This document shows, in pieces, positions 11,801 through 23,773 of a DNA stretch of 64,000 nucleotides. Source of the DNA: Evernia prunastri (taxonomy: Eukaryota > Ascomycota > Lecanoromycetes > Lecanorales > Parmeliaceae). Location of the stretch: the NCBI GenBank assembly GCA_003184365.1, contig NKYR01000062.1, positions 62,001 through 126,000 of the forward strand, in the 5' to 3' direction. The first letter of the stretch is position 1. Each line of letters begins with the position of its first letter. Both the position numbers and the translations under genes were made by a program. The notes beneath the pieces were generated by a model. It was not told the origin of the DNA. It searched no databases and worked only from the letters and a program-made list of their open reading frames with translations.

Positions 11801-14262
11801 TTCGCTTTCTAAGTTGTGGTTCTCTTCTTTATTGGGCTTGATCTCTCCGTTCGCTGACATGTCATTTGTGGTCGGCTCTTGCTGATGTGAAGGAGGATGC
11901 ATTTGAGGTCTACATTCAGTAGTAGGCAGAGCTGCATCTGACAGGACTGCTAAGGCGTCAGCATCCTGCTGTAGTCCATGCTCATTAGGATTTAAAAAAT
12001 CCACAAAATCTGGTAACTTCGGTAAAGAAGGGGCACATTTCAATATCACGTCTACACCCAACATCCTTTCGCGAGGGGTGGATGCCAATGATGCTTCAGC
12101 TATATTAGTAAGGTCTTCATAACTGTTAGGGGGGATTCCTGTGTTAGGCAGCTCTTCATGGACTTTTCCCACACACGGAGCTTCCGACCATGCCCGGATT
12201 ATGTCATCCAGATCTGGCCGTTGTTGGCCATGAGTATCTGACGACAGGGCTGCCTGACCTGAAGCAGCACGAAGAGTAACCTTGTCATGCATTGACGGTG
12301 ACCTTGGGTTGGTTCCAGAGTCATCTCTACCTGATACCCTTAGCTCCTGCACCATATTCTCTTGCGATGACCTCTCCCAAGGTGGTTTTGCCAGAGTTGC
12401 TTCATGCGAAGTTGGGTTCTCTAGCCGCATCAAGTCCGAGCCAGGTGAGACCGATTCGCTCTGCGGTTTAACGGACTCAAGAGGTGAGTCCACCGGCAGC
12501 TCAAGGGATCCCTCGACCACGCTCTTGGAATCACGCGGTCTGGGCCGACTGTACAGTTCTTCGTCATCAACCTCTTCTGCCTCGTAATCTCCAAAATACT
12601 CCCAATCTGATGGCCCACCGAAGCCCAAAGCCGAAGCGCCATAGGTCGCGGATGTTTTCGGCGAAAGACTAGTGGACCGTGCAGGGAGATCTTGATGCTC
12701 GCGTTGCAATCCCACTGAAGTTGTGGTTGACATTCTTTGGCCAACGCTATCATCTCCTGGTGTCGCTGTTGGAGAGTCACTTTGGTCGTCGTCTTCCTCT
12801 GCATCTGATGACGAGCGACCTGAGTGCCAGTAGAATGAGTCATCATGCTGTTGCTCAGCTCTACCTCGGTCCACTCGATTTTCGATTTCTCGGTACGTGT
12901 CGGATGTTTGGCGGGACCCTGATGTTGGGACACCTGCAGAATTGACTGAGAGGTCAGTAACGGAGATAGACCGTTTATCAGGAGGGTCGAAGATAGCATG
13001 TTGCTGCTCTGGAGATTGGAGATAGGCAGCCTGGGGCTCCCACGGCTTTGAGGTTGGAACACAACGATCTGCGTCGCTGGGGCCCTCAGACGAGATCAAT
13101 GACTTGGGTAGGACTTCGCCTGCCCAATTGCGATTGAAACCATCGCTTTGGAATACGGGTGTTGATTGAGGCAGGGGTTGCGGTGGACGAAGCGGTAGTT
13201 CAGGCTGCGGTTTCGCTGGTGGCAGGGCAGATTCAACATCGAAGTTTGTGAAATGGGGGACCGGAATCGTTGGCTGCTGATCTTGATTGTGCCATTGATA
13301 TAATCTATCTCCAGCGTCATGCGAATTTTGAGGAGACATCTGTGAATCTTTCCGCTGCCTATCATCGTAGCTATGCTGTGGTATCGGTTTCGGGGCTTGC
13401 GGCATCTCCTCGCGTCCCAAGAGTATCTTTTGCGGAGGAGGTGGTGGAAGCCGTTCAGGCTCGGGAGGGTACAGTATTGAAGTTCGCACGTCCTGCGGTG
13501 TAGGCTGACGAGGTTCTGGCAACGGCGGTGCGGTGGCAGGGTCGTACGCTACAGGTTGTAGGAACACAGGCACCTCGATTGTTGTCGATGACAGGCGAGA
13601 CGAAGGTGTTTTCGCCTCAGGCGAAACCTTCTGGTCTGGAGTTTGACGATAAGGCCTTGGCTGAAAGATTGGAGGGCATCATTAGCTCAGATGGAACGTG
13701 GACAATAGAAAGGAGAGACCCACTGGCAAAGGTGGCTTCGACGCTGGCCCTGAGCCTTGTTCGGCTCTCTGGTTATACTTCACGCCCCACGCTGATGTAT
13801 CTGTAGGATCACTATCCCAGGTAGAATTCACATGCGAGTGGCTGGCGACAGGCACGATGGGATAGGCTTGAGAAGTGTGGGGTATGTTGGCGAGTTGATT
13901 TGCAGTTGGAGCTGAAGGCGGAGGACCAGGGGAGTGCCATCCTTGTGATGATTCTGCCGAATAGGGGGAATGGTTCATCCACTGGGGTGACGTATAAGTT
14001 GTTGGTCCAGGAGAAGATCGAGGTGGTAGGTTGAGCGGTATGTCATGATTGTTCAAGCTCCAAGATGATCCTGCAAGTAGACTATATATTAGCATGAGGT
14101 CTTAGCCGCAGGATGTCATTGCATACCATTATGGCTAGGGGAAGATTCGGTCGACGTCCAACCTTGAGCAGGTCCATAGTAGTATTTGGAAAGAGGTGGA
14201 AGCATAGACCCTGTCTTGGAGGAAGGCGATGGAGACTGCTGCTGCCCTCGGTATTCTGGCAT
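8801..14262 (-). CDS. Giant disordered protein with C-terminal helical region, 1780 aa, function unknown
   Basis: Exons (in coding order): 14262-14127, 14070-13724, 13660-8801; introns of 56 and 63 bp have GTATGC and GTGGGT donors and CAG acceptors with matching phases. The first residues read MPEYRGQQQSPSPSSKTGSM. About residues 1-1340 are low-complexity, rich in Ser, Pro, Gln, Asp and Glu, with many SP/TP sites and acidic stretches. The last 430 residues (from about RRFVKADFDPLLLVLPKSGA) are well ordered by composition and highly charged, with long predicted helices and coiled coil (EELEIEF-, LEKQFEDAEKKAIIEY-, AKLKEERAKEDQKLMRDLEH-like stretches). I recognise no catalytic motif or named domain. 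It may be a filamentous-ascomycete-specific scaffold. Confidence 0.8.
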
Positions 14263-14890
14263 GATGCGCTGTAGAATGTATACCCGGGCGTCAAGACAGC
14301 AGCGACTTGATGCTTTTGCCGCATCGCTCTATGCGCACCCTTTGGCCTTGGGTCATTGCTCCTGCGCAAACCCCCTTTTGTCTGGATAGAACAGTACCGA
14401 GATTAGGGACATGTGTCGCTTGACTTGGCGGTAATGGCCAAGATCGATTGAAGGTCATATGGAGACCGCCTGTAAGGTACTCCGTAAACTACCTACCTGA
14501 CTCTACCTCTTAAGGTACTAAGGTATCTTGAAGTAACGAGGTCGGCACCAAAAGTCCGACACTCGCGCTAGCGTTAGCCCTAACCTTACTTTGGGAAGAG
14601 CGGGTCCTGGCCCCTGGGCGATATCCGACATCTGGACCCTTTTCTTGGCATGGTGCGGACTTTTGGTGATGACCTCTCTCGCCTCTGTACGGAGATGAAC
14701 GATTGAATCATATAGCACCTGCCAATCTCGTGCTGTCTACCTAGCCCCCACAAAAAACAGGCGCTCACAAGCTGACTGGTCCGCGCGTATGAGCGTAAAG
14801 TAGGTTTCTATAGTCTGGCCCGGAACCTCATTCTAACTCGGCATCGACGTCAGGTTTGATCAACGAGGTAAAGACCACGCGATACCCAAG
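14263..14890. other. Divergent promoter region with a small inverted-repeat element
   Basis: Lies between the divergent giant-protein and RhoGAP genes. Contains TACCT/AGGTA tracts (14475-14525) and a 139-bp inverted-repeat element (14538-14676), listed separately. No coding region. Confidence 0.6.
14538..14676. mobile_element. Short inverted-repeat (MITE-like) element, copy 1
   Basis: 139 bp bounded by inverted ends: GAGGTCGGCACCAAAAGTCC on the left and, inverted, GAGGTCATCACCAAAAGTCC on the right. Interior blocks GCGCTAGCGTTAGCCCTAAC and GGCGATATCCGACATCTGGA match the element at 49995-50267 with few changes. No coding capacity. Target-site duplication not clear. Confidence 0.75.
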
Positions 14891-17770
14891 ATGCCAGGCT
14901 TTGCGGATTCCTTTTGGTCTGGGGATTACGCCGGAGGGCTGGGCGTCTTGTTTGGAAAGCTTCAACAGGGTGTCATAGAGAATCAGCAGGTTCTGACCAT
15001 TGCGAAATTGCGAGCGGATGCGGAGGAATTGTACGGACGAAAACTGGGAGACATCGCGCCGACGACAGACAGAATGACAGGAGGTTTTGCTAGAGACGAT
15101 GGCGCAAGCCTACGCAAAGCTTACGAGGGTGTGCGAGGGGAAATGGAAGAAGCTTCGAAAAGTCACAAGAAGATCGCTTCCAATATCAGCGAGCTTGTTG
15201 TGCTACCGTTCAGTCGGTGGTGTGAAGCCCACGAAGGCCGCGTCCAGAGCTCTCAAGACGACCTGCAGTCTCGGATGAAAGCACACGACAAGCAGGCTGA
15301 ACATGTCAGGAAATTGAGAAGTGCATACTTCAATAAATGCCGCCAACTTGAGGATTTAGAGGAGGAGAATAAACTAGCTTTTCAAAGCCCCGAAAGAACC
15401 GACATGGCGAGCCCCAAAAGCCAGGCAACACCAACCATCAAGCTACCTGAGGCCCAGGAAACCGAAGAGCAGGAGCCTTTAGAAATAGGGGATGAGACCT
15501 ACGACCCTGAACAAGTCAAAAAGATCTTGACGCACATGCTGAATACCATCAAGTTAGGCGAAGCCAAAGTGCCTATCCTCGGTGTCTATCAAAACGTTTC
15601 TACAGGATCTGACATCACCGAGTACATCCAGAAGCACATGGGCGCTACGAGTGTTAGTCATGCGGAGAGAGTTGGTCAGGACCTTGTCGTAAATGGTTTC
15701 TTGAGGTTAATAGGGAATGTCGGGAGCACCTTTGCAAACAGCTCCAAGATGAATTACCAATGGCGGCCAAAGGTGTTCCAAGCAACAGGCATCCCAGAGA
15801 GGAAAAGGCCTCTAGACCGTGTATCGTCGATAACTTCCAAAACAGATGGCGCCGAATCACCAATCGTCGGGTCTGTGGGAGAGATATTGTCAACTTGGAA
15901 TCCTCTGAACAATGCGCATCCAAACGAGACACCCGCAGCGAGACTTCGCAGAGAATCATCTGAAGCCGACGAGCGATACAAAGCCAGCGTCCGTAGACTC
16001 GACGAATTGCGCTGTCAGCTAGAAGAGAAGATGGTCGATCACTTAAAATTCATGGAACGATGCGAATTAGATAGGCTAAGGGCCATAAAGGCAGTGGTCT
16101 TGGACTTCTCTGGAGCAATCAGCAATGCTATACCCAGCCTTCAGAGCACTGTAGACAACATGATGCTCTATCAAGAAACGGTTCAACCTCTGGGGGATCT
16201 CAGGTATCTGCTAGAGAATTATCGTACAGGGGCTTTCGTACCGCGCGTACAGGTTTATGATAATTATTACAACACCGTCGACGGTATGATCAAGGTAGAG
16301 GCCTTTTCAATGGTAAACGCTGAATCAAATCACAGAGCAGACATTTGGAGTAGATCTGGAGGCCCGGGCAAGAGCTGACAGGAAGCGTGTACCAATAATA
16401 GTCACGACGATCCTCACTTTTCTCGACAACCGTAAGTAAACCCTTGAAGACCGGAATGCCTGCATCTGATAGATTTTCCTAGACTACCCCGATCTTGAGG
16501 GAGATGAGGCCCGTCGCGGCATCTGGCTTGTTGATGTACCCCTTGCGGCAACGCACCATCTCCGGCACGCCATTAACACAGGCAAAGCCATTCCTCGTGA
16601 GGTCTTAGAGAGATATGAGATACCCATCGTTGCAAGCGCATTGAAACTATACCTCCTAGAATTGCCCGGTAAGATCGTACAAATGGATTTCACTTTATAT
16701 GCAGACAATCCCAAATCTCAAATGATATCGCTAACCTGCAAACAGACTCCCTTGTTTCTTCCCAGGTTTACGAGATCATAAAAACCATTTATTCAACTCC
16801 CGACTCCTCCACTTCCTCCCAAACTCGGATTTCTGTTCTACAGAACACTCTCGGCCAATTGCGCCTAGCTAACATTGCCACCCTCGACGCCCTAACCACA
16901 CATTTCACCCGCCTCATCGAGCTCACCTCAGCAGACGAACCCTACGTCTCATCACTCGCCAGCAATCTAGCACCCTGCATTCTGCGACCCCGCACCGAGA
17001 ACTCTCTGACCATGCACGAGAGACATTCTTACCGACTCATCCGTGATCTTTTCGCACACAAGGAAGAGATATTCGGCGAACTTAAACGAGCATCCACTCT
17101 ATCGCATACGCCGAGTGGTGGAGCCGCCTCTAGTGCTGCTCGCCTGAGAGCCATCAGTACCGACGAAAGCAATCGCCGCGCCAACATGGAAGCACGTAAT
17201 CGAGCAATAGCATCTAAGTCGAGGAACAGCAGTCCAGCACCCCATGCGAATGGTCGGAGTCATCGGAGAGATCGATCCAGTGACCCGCCAACGACTAGAT
17301 TTCCAGTTCAGACTAGCTCACCTACCGTTGGCGACGTACCGCGAAGGGGTGTCCGAGCTAGCTTAGAAGTGCCGTCCGAGGATGGCTCCTCGCCGGTGGT
17401 CGAACGGCAATCTAAGCAAAATAATGTCAGCAACATGATCAACAACATTAACAACACCTCCAAGCCTATTCCTGAGGTCCCACCCAACATATCGGATCCC
17501 GGTCACGAGACCATCAGCTCTAGCTATGTCCCATCATCAGAAGACACGAACGGTAGCACAACTTTTGCTGAAAATCGCGAGTCTTTGGGCCGGAGTAGTC
17601 GCTTCCCACCCAGGAAACAAGGGACGGCGGGGAGCTTGAGTCGGTCTCGTGGGGGAAAGAAAATTAGTTCGGAGACCGGGAACAGAAATAGCATGGAGTC
17701 TGAAATTGGTGCTGGAAATAATATGGAGAGGCATGGAGTCCAATTGAGCGACAAGCCGATGGATGATTGA
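14891..17770 (+). CDS. F-BAR / DEP / RhoGAP protein (Rgd2-like), 901 aa
   Basis: Exons 14891-16294, 16341-16431, 16483-16668, 16746-17770 (introns 46, 51, 77 bp, phases agree). Residues 1 to about 175 form the first F-BAR half (MPGFADSFWSGDYAGGLGVL start). About 215-300 is a DEP domain (GVYQNVSTGSDITEYIQKHM ... YQWRPKVFQ). About 345-465 is the second helical half of the F-BAR, so DEP is inserted in it. About 469-690 is RhoGAP (TFGVDLEARARADRKRVPII ... GKAIPREVLERYEIPIV ... NLAPCILRP). The tail to 901 is disordered and Ser/Arg-rich. The order matches yeast Rgd2, a GAP for Rho-family GTPases at sites of polarised growth. The position normally holding the arginine finger (GIFR) reads GIWL, so GAP activity is uncertain. 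Confidence 0.9.
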
Positions 17771-18039
17771 ACGTCGCCGTGGAGAGGAAAGTGGATGTGT
17801 GGGGTTGCCTTCAATCCCCATTTCTTCCTTGTAAAAATACTTTTGAAGCATCCACCTGTACATCAAAGCATCGAAATGTCTGCGAATAGTAAGTTGAATA
17901 AGAGAGAGCCTGGGTTTAGAGCTACTGCTCGAGTGAGGGGAGCCATTACTCCCATCAAGACTACTCTATACCTCCAACTCGAATGCAGAATACAACATAC
18001 GTGCCTATCCGGCCTATAATCCATGACCGTTTAGTCAAG

Positions 18040-20011
18040 TCATTCCAACCCCAGTAGACCCTTCAAAATGCCTCTACTCGCCCCTTCTAGACAATCCTTT
18101 ACTTCCCCTTCGTCGACAAAACTTACAAAACTCTTCCCCTCCCAAACTTGTTTTCCTCTTTGGCTCGACACTCCCTCTTTTCCGCTGAGGCTCTTCCCAC
18201 AATTCGCCTCTCCCAACAGCCCTAATGTCTCCAAACCCCCCAGAATGTCCACAAATTCAGTACTTGAGAGCGGGTGCAGCTTGTCCTCTCGCTTACACAA
18301 TGCGCAGTAGGTTTCGTAAAGCTTTCTGACATTTGGCGCATGGGAAGATTCTGGTGGCGTGGCGAATATTGAGCTTCTTACTTTCTTGGAAGCCTTTTGG
18401 TGGTAGATAAGCGCGCAGAGAGCAGCTTTCTGCTGCAAGTTGAGCTTCTGAAGACGCTGACAGATGCCATTGCTTAGTGCTGTAGCAGAAACACGTGAAA
18501 CATGGGCAATGGTGGCACGAGGGGCTGTCAAAGGCGTGAGCATTGCCAGAGATGCCGCGAGGGTGAATGAGGTGCGTTTGGGTGAAGAAAGATTGGGATT
18601 GTCGCTTAAGGGCGTTTTCGAGGGAGAGCTTGGGAGAGCTTTTGCGGTAAGGTCGCTTTGGTGTTTCTGCTTTGTTTCGGCCTCGATGAGATCGATGGTG
18701 CGACGAATTATATCGAAGGCTTTGCGCAGATCGCCGCTTTGAGACGCCGCCTTTCTAGAACAAAGCTGAATTGCCGCGGGGTAAAGAAAAGGAACATAGT
18801 CGACCGGCACCGTAGAGTCCAGCAGTGAAAGCGACTTTAGCTTCGTGGTGATGATGGAGCTGATTTGGGGAGCGGTGTACGGAAGGAATGGAAGAAGTTG
18901 CGGTTTGAGATTCCTTGCCTTCAGACGTGGTAGAAAACGGTCTGTCAGGTCAAGAGCATTCGCGATTCCAATGAGGATAAGTCGTGATGAGCGGTGGAGC
19001 GACCATTGAAACAACGTGTACAGGATTTCCAAATCCAGAGTCAAGAGATGATCGATCTCGTCCAATGTCACGATGTACACCTTCTCCGAGGCTTTTCTTT
19101 CTGGTAAGAACATTTCCTGTAGACGCCCCATGTCGTCGCAGCCGGCGTCATCATGACCATTGAGTTCTCTGATCAGCTTGCCGTAAATATCCTCTGAGCA
19201 TTTCGCGCTCATGCAATTGATCCACGCTGCCTTGACTCCTTCGATTCCTTGAATGTCTCGACAGACTTCGCTGACAAGTGCGCTTTTTCCAGTACCTGGT
19301 GGCCCGCTGACATACATGCATCTGCCCAACTTGAATTTGATGCCCTCCGCGATGAAAGTGTGCAGCTCGCTCCTCTCCTCTTCGCGTCCTACTAGACGAC
19401 CTGGGTTCGCGCTCCTTGTGAATAGCTGACGCGCACAATTGTAGATGGTAGGTGCATTGCTTGGGGTACTTGGCGTCCGAGGTGTGTGCGGGGTCAATGG
19501 CTTGCCAACAAGACCCACTCGATGACGAGGGGTAATGGGTACTCGCTTTGATAGAGCATCTCGGTGCCGTGGTGTTTTGGGCGTTGGAAGCTGTACAACA
19601 TTTACATCTTCTATCAATTATGTTAGCTGCCAAGCAATACCAGACTGACCCAAAACGCACGCTGAAGCGTATAAGATCCATTCTGGCCATTGGTCTTACT
19701 GGGAGACAGCGCGACTCTTTCCCCGATCACGGAATGCTTGGCTGGAAGTGGACAGCTTGGAAGATTCCTAGAGTTGCCCAGCTCATCCGAATCCATGCCA
19801 TCAAGGTCCCCATCGTGACGGACATTGTGCATAAATGTTGGGTCGGCATTCTCGTCGTTAGTGATGTGGACATGGGCTCTGCGCTTGACACGAGAGGAGA
19901 TAGAGGAGAAATCTTGGTAGCATTAGAAAGACTGGCAATGTGGACGTTATGATACTGCATACCTTGAGCCGACTCGTCGGGTCTTGCACGCTTTCCTAGT
20001 ACCGAAGCCAT
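18040..20011 (-). CDS. CDC6: DNA replication licensing ATPase Cdc6/Cdc18, 623 aa
   Basis: Loads the MCM2-7 helicase with ORC and Cdt1 at origins. Exons: 20011-19963, 19912-19661, 19610-18040; both introns are 50 bp. The first uses an AAG acceptor, required to keep the frame into RRAHVHITNDENADPTF. Walker A GPPGTGKS lies at residues 203-210, Walker B at VTLDEIDHLL, sensor 1 at LIGIANALDL, and a winged-helix C-terminus follows (ALCALIYHQKASKK). A dense cluster of CDK consensus sites (TPKTPRHR, ITPRHR, TPHTPRTPSTP) precedes the AAA+ core, as in other Cdc6 proteins whose stability is CDK-controlled. Divergently transcribed from BRN1 through a promoter with MluI-box-like elements. Confidence 0.95.
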
Positions 20012-20646
20012 CGATTCCCTGGTCGACTGGTTGCTCTTGCTGCTTTGTGTCACTCGAAGTTGCTGTTTGAAAAAGACAATTATTTCGCGACGCGGTTTTT
20101 CACGCGAAGTGGCTGTGCCCACCCCTGTCAACTAGCCCAGACCGATTATAGCTAGAACGGATCATGGTTCCCGCAACGGCGCGGAGTTCATAAAGCCAGA
20201 TCTTTAAAGTTTGCGCTGTAAACTTCGTCGGATGTGGTTTCGGATATTGCCCTTCGATGTGGATCTACTCAATTGATACGGAGCCAATGTCCTGCACCAA
20301 GGGTAACTGGGGCCTTTAAATCCGTGCTCTCAAACTCGCGCTACGCAGATTCTTACGCGTTTTTGTTTACTCTAAGGTAATCTTGATACCGATCATATCA
20401 TCGAGCACGTTAGGACTGACCTCAATTTTGCTTATTGAAGTCGATACCTATTGCCCGCTGATTTTGGCGAAATTTAGGCTGCTCTTGGAAAACACCTCTC
20501 AAGTGATTAGTAAACTTGTAATTTATGTTCTGCGCAGTACCAACTTTGAGGCCACCGTAATGCAGCGCTTGTTTGTTGATTCTGGATCGCGACAAGATCC
20601 ATCGACCTCGCGCCCGCACATCGAATTCGACGCAGATGCTAGCATA
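20012..20646. promoter_or_regulatory. Shared CDC6/BRN1 divergent promoter with MCB/SCB-like boxes
   Basis: 635 bp between the two start codons. A perfect ACGCGT (MluI cell-cycle box) lies at 20355-20360, GCGACGCGG at 20087-20095 and CACGCGAA (similar to the SCB CACGAAA) at 20101-20108. In yeasts MBF/SBF bind such boxes to drive G1/S genes including CDC6. That these boxes are active here is inference. Confidence 0.6.
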
Positions 20647-23322
20647 ATGCCTCGGGTTGTGAATACTCCACGCGTAAATAATAAGTCTGCTACGACACCT
20701 CACAGACAAACCAATCAATCGCCCTTGAAGTGAGTACTACAAATTGAGGTTGACAAGAACCGGCTGAGTGAAACCCCCTTTAGGATCCCCCTCAATGACG
20801 ACCGACAGGAGAAGGCAGTGCGCCTTCAGTCTCGACAGGCTCTTCATGATCTACAGATGAACTCACTGAAAGCTGCGGCTTCTCCAGTGCGAAAGTTGAA
20901 CAATTACAGCCGCGCATCCAGTGACAGTCCCAAAACCCCTCGGGCTCAGGTAGCAAGAGGTAAAGAGAACATCGAGGATGGAGGTCTTTCGGTTGTTGCT
21001 GCCAGCGCGATGACGCCGATGCAACGAGTCCCGATCTTGGCCAACTTCGAAGAATGGATGAAGATGGCCACCGACAACAAGATCAACGCTACGAACTCCT
21101 GGAATTTCGCCCTCATCGACTACTTCCATGATATGTCATTGCTTAAGGAGGGAGACGGTGTTAATTTTCAAAAAGCTAGCTGTACTCTGGATGGCTGCGT
21201 TAAAATTTATACGAGCCGGGTAGACAGTGTCGCAACAGAGACAGGAAAATTACTGAGTGGCTTGGCGGACAGTGGCAATAAAAAGACATCTCGTAGCGAA
21301 GAACAAAGCGAAGATGCTGGAGAAGACGAGGAGGACGACGATGGCGTGAAAAAGAAAGCGAAAAAAAGAGTGCGCTTGATCTTGTTGATGTGTCTTCGGA
21401 TTTTGGAACTAACGAGCAGCAGGCACAACGATCATCAGAGGCGACACTAGCTCCGTCATTTGCAACATTGCAGCTGAAAAAGTTCGAACTCGAGTTCTCT
21501 GTTGATCCTCTATTCAAGAAAGCCTCAGCGGACTTTGACGAGGGCGGCGCAAAAGGTCTGCTTCTCAACCATCTAGCAATCGATTCTACAGGCCGTATCG
21601 TCTTCGATAGTAGCGATGATGCAGGTGATGCAGAAGACGCGAACGCGGAAGGGAACAGCGCGAGGATAAAAAGCGACATGAAAGCAGGCGAAACTGATGG
21701 AAACCAATCTGAGGTCGGCACGGACCAGGCAGAATTATCAACCAATGTTGAGGAAAGCAATATCGACATCGATGCTTTAGGATCTAAATTCTTCCCTAAC
21801 CTAGAAATACTGGACGACCAAGATATATGTCCTTCGCTGAAGAACTTCGACCTAGGCGATCCGGCTGGGTCTCTAGACCTTCCATTTTTGAAGACACCTG
21901 AAGACTATGGGCAAGAGAAGGAAAACCATATATCCGGAGGCCTCGGTGACCAGACTGGCATATTTCTCGATGGCGACAATGTTGCTGGATTTGAAGATGA
22001 CGGGGTTCTTGGCGGTTTCGAGGTCTGTACTGAAGCTGGCTTTGGAGAGGGGGGTGAAGCATGGGCGAAGAATGCTGCCATTGAGCCTCAAACGCATCTT
22101 GGAGACATGGGTTTCGAAGAAGGCGGCGTTGTTGAAAGCCAAGCAGGAGGTATATGTGTCGGCGACTTGAATCCCGACAGCAATCAGTACGCCGTGTCCT
22201 TGCATCACAAGAGGACGGAAGGAGGGCACGAGGATATTCTCAGCTACTTCGACAATGCATTGCGGAAGAGCTGGGCTGGACCAGAGCATTGGAGGATACG
22301 CAGGATCAAAGACATCAGTAGACCTCCTGCACCAGTTCAATTGAAACGAAAAGAAAAGGAACATTTTGAGATCGACTTTGCATCTCCCCTGAGTCCAGCT
22401 CTGGCGGAGATGCTGTACACCCCGGCGAGCTCGAACTCTACCATATCCTTGCCTAAAACGCAATGGAGATCAAAGACGCGGAACCTCTTACCTGATGACA
22501 AGCATTTTAACTCACGGCAGCTCCTACGACTGTTTCTCAAACCTAAAGCGCGGATGGAGTTGAGAAGATATGGACTGGGACCCAGCGATGGATTGACATC
22601 AAGGCAAGGAGAATTACCGGAAAAGGAAGTGGACGAAGCGTTCTGGGCCCGAAAGCAGAATTTGGCAAATCAGACCTCGGCGGACGAAGAGGCGCCACGA
22701 GGCAATTATGACGCCAATTTTTTCCAAGATGATGGACTTGGTTTCCAAAACGGTCCCCCGGACGACGACGAAGATTTTGCGGACGCTAGAGAGACGTTCT
22801 CCCCGGATTTAGAAGGTGATGCTGGGGTCGGAAGGCAGGGTGTTGCAGGTGCCTTAATCGGCACTGAAGGAAGCCAAGAAGGTGCTTTTGGAACGCAGCT
22901 TGTGACGCAAAGCCGACGATTGCGGCCAGAATATGTGCAGTATGCTCGTGTAGCCAAAAAGGTTGATGTGCGGCGACTAAAAGAGGAGATGTGGAAAGGC
23001 ATCGGATTGGAAGAGGTCGGTGATCTCTCACTCCCTTGTCAATGGTCGAAGTCTGACACTTGCGTAGACTGACTCTCAAGGAATCGCTCTCTCTATGTCT
23101 TACACGAAAGCCGACGAAGCCCCCCTGAAATTCACATCTGTGATGAATAACCTGCAACAAGTATATCCCAAGCAAGCCATGGCTGACATTTCAACATCTT
23201 ATTGCTTCATATGCCTACTGCATCTGGCCAACGAAAAGGGACTTATGTTGGGCAACGAGCCAGGCTTGGAGGAACTAAGTATAAAGAAGGACTTTACCGC
23301 TGAGATCACTGAAGGTGGCTGA
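20647..23322 (+). CDS. BRN1: Condensin complex kleisin subunit (Barren/CAP-H), 836 aa
   Basis: Kleisin that closes the SMC2-SMC4 ring in mitotic chromosome condensation. Exons 20647-20729, 20784-21369, 21420-23019, 23081-23322. The 50-bp second intron has an ACTAAC branch; without it the frame breaks at a poly-A stretch. The third intron needs an AAG acceptor to reach the conserved C-terminus. Conserved blocks: PLNDDRQEKAVRLQSRQALH, NFQKASCTLDGCVKIYTSRV, LAPSFATLQLKKFELEFSVD, and the C-terminal winged-helix YPKQAMADISTSYCFICLLH. KEN triplets occur twice (RGKENIED and QEKENHIS). The start at 20647 was chosen because it gives a short MPR- start as in fungal homologues; the frame is open further upstream. 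Confidence 0.94.
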
Positions 23323-23773
23323 TAAGAAGTGCAATGTTTCCTGTCTGTTGTCATTAGCGGCTGGCGTTTGGGACACGACTGTGGGCGGATCAGATGACTT
23401 CGAATATACGTGTGTCGATGAGTCAGAGCCAGATGTAGAGCAGATATCAAAAAGACCAAAGATGACGGGATGGTAGCAAGCAGCAATAATGCTGTTACGG
23501 ATGTTTGATATTCTAGCCGCCCCGTCACCGCAAAGGCTGCATACTTTATTCAAACCTGACCAGTGTTCTTTCTTTGAATTTGAAAGTGCTTGTATCTAGT
23601 ATCATGGTGGGAAAGAATGAAAAAACATGAAGAAAGCAAAGAGGCGAATTAAAGATATTCTATCTGTACGAGTAGACCGAGGGACGTGATCATTGAATGC
23701 CAAGCATCCTCGGGCATCATCACTTTCATTGACCGTTGTTATAATTCGATAAGTATCGCATGACGCGCCCATT
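23323..23773. other. Intergenic BRN1 3' flank / FMP32 promoter
   Basis: 450 bp of unremarkable sequence between two genes on the same strand; no repeats, RNA genes or credible reading frames seen. Confidence 0.5.

Noticed and set aside
21361..21420. Apparent frameshift in BRN1 at a seven-A run
   Set aside because: A 50-bp intron (21370-21419) with GTGCGC donor, ACTAAC branch and CAG acceptor restores the conserved frame without any sequence error.
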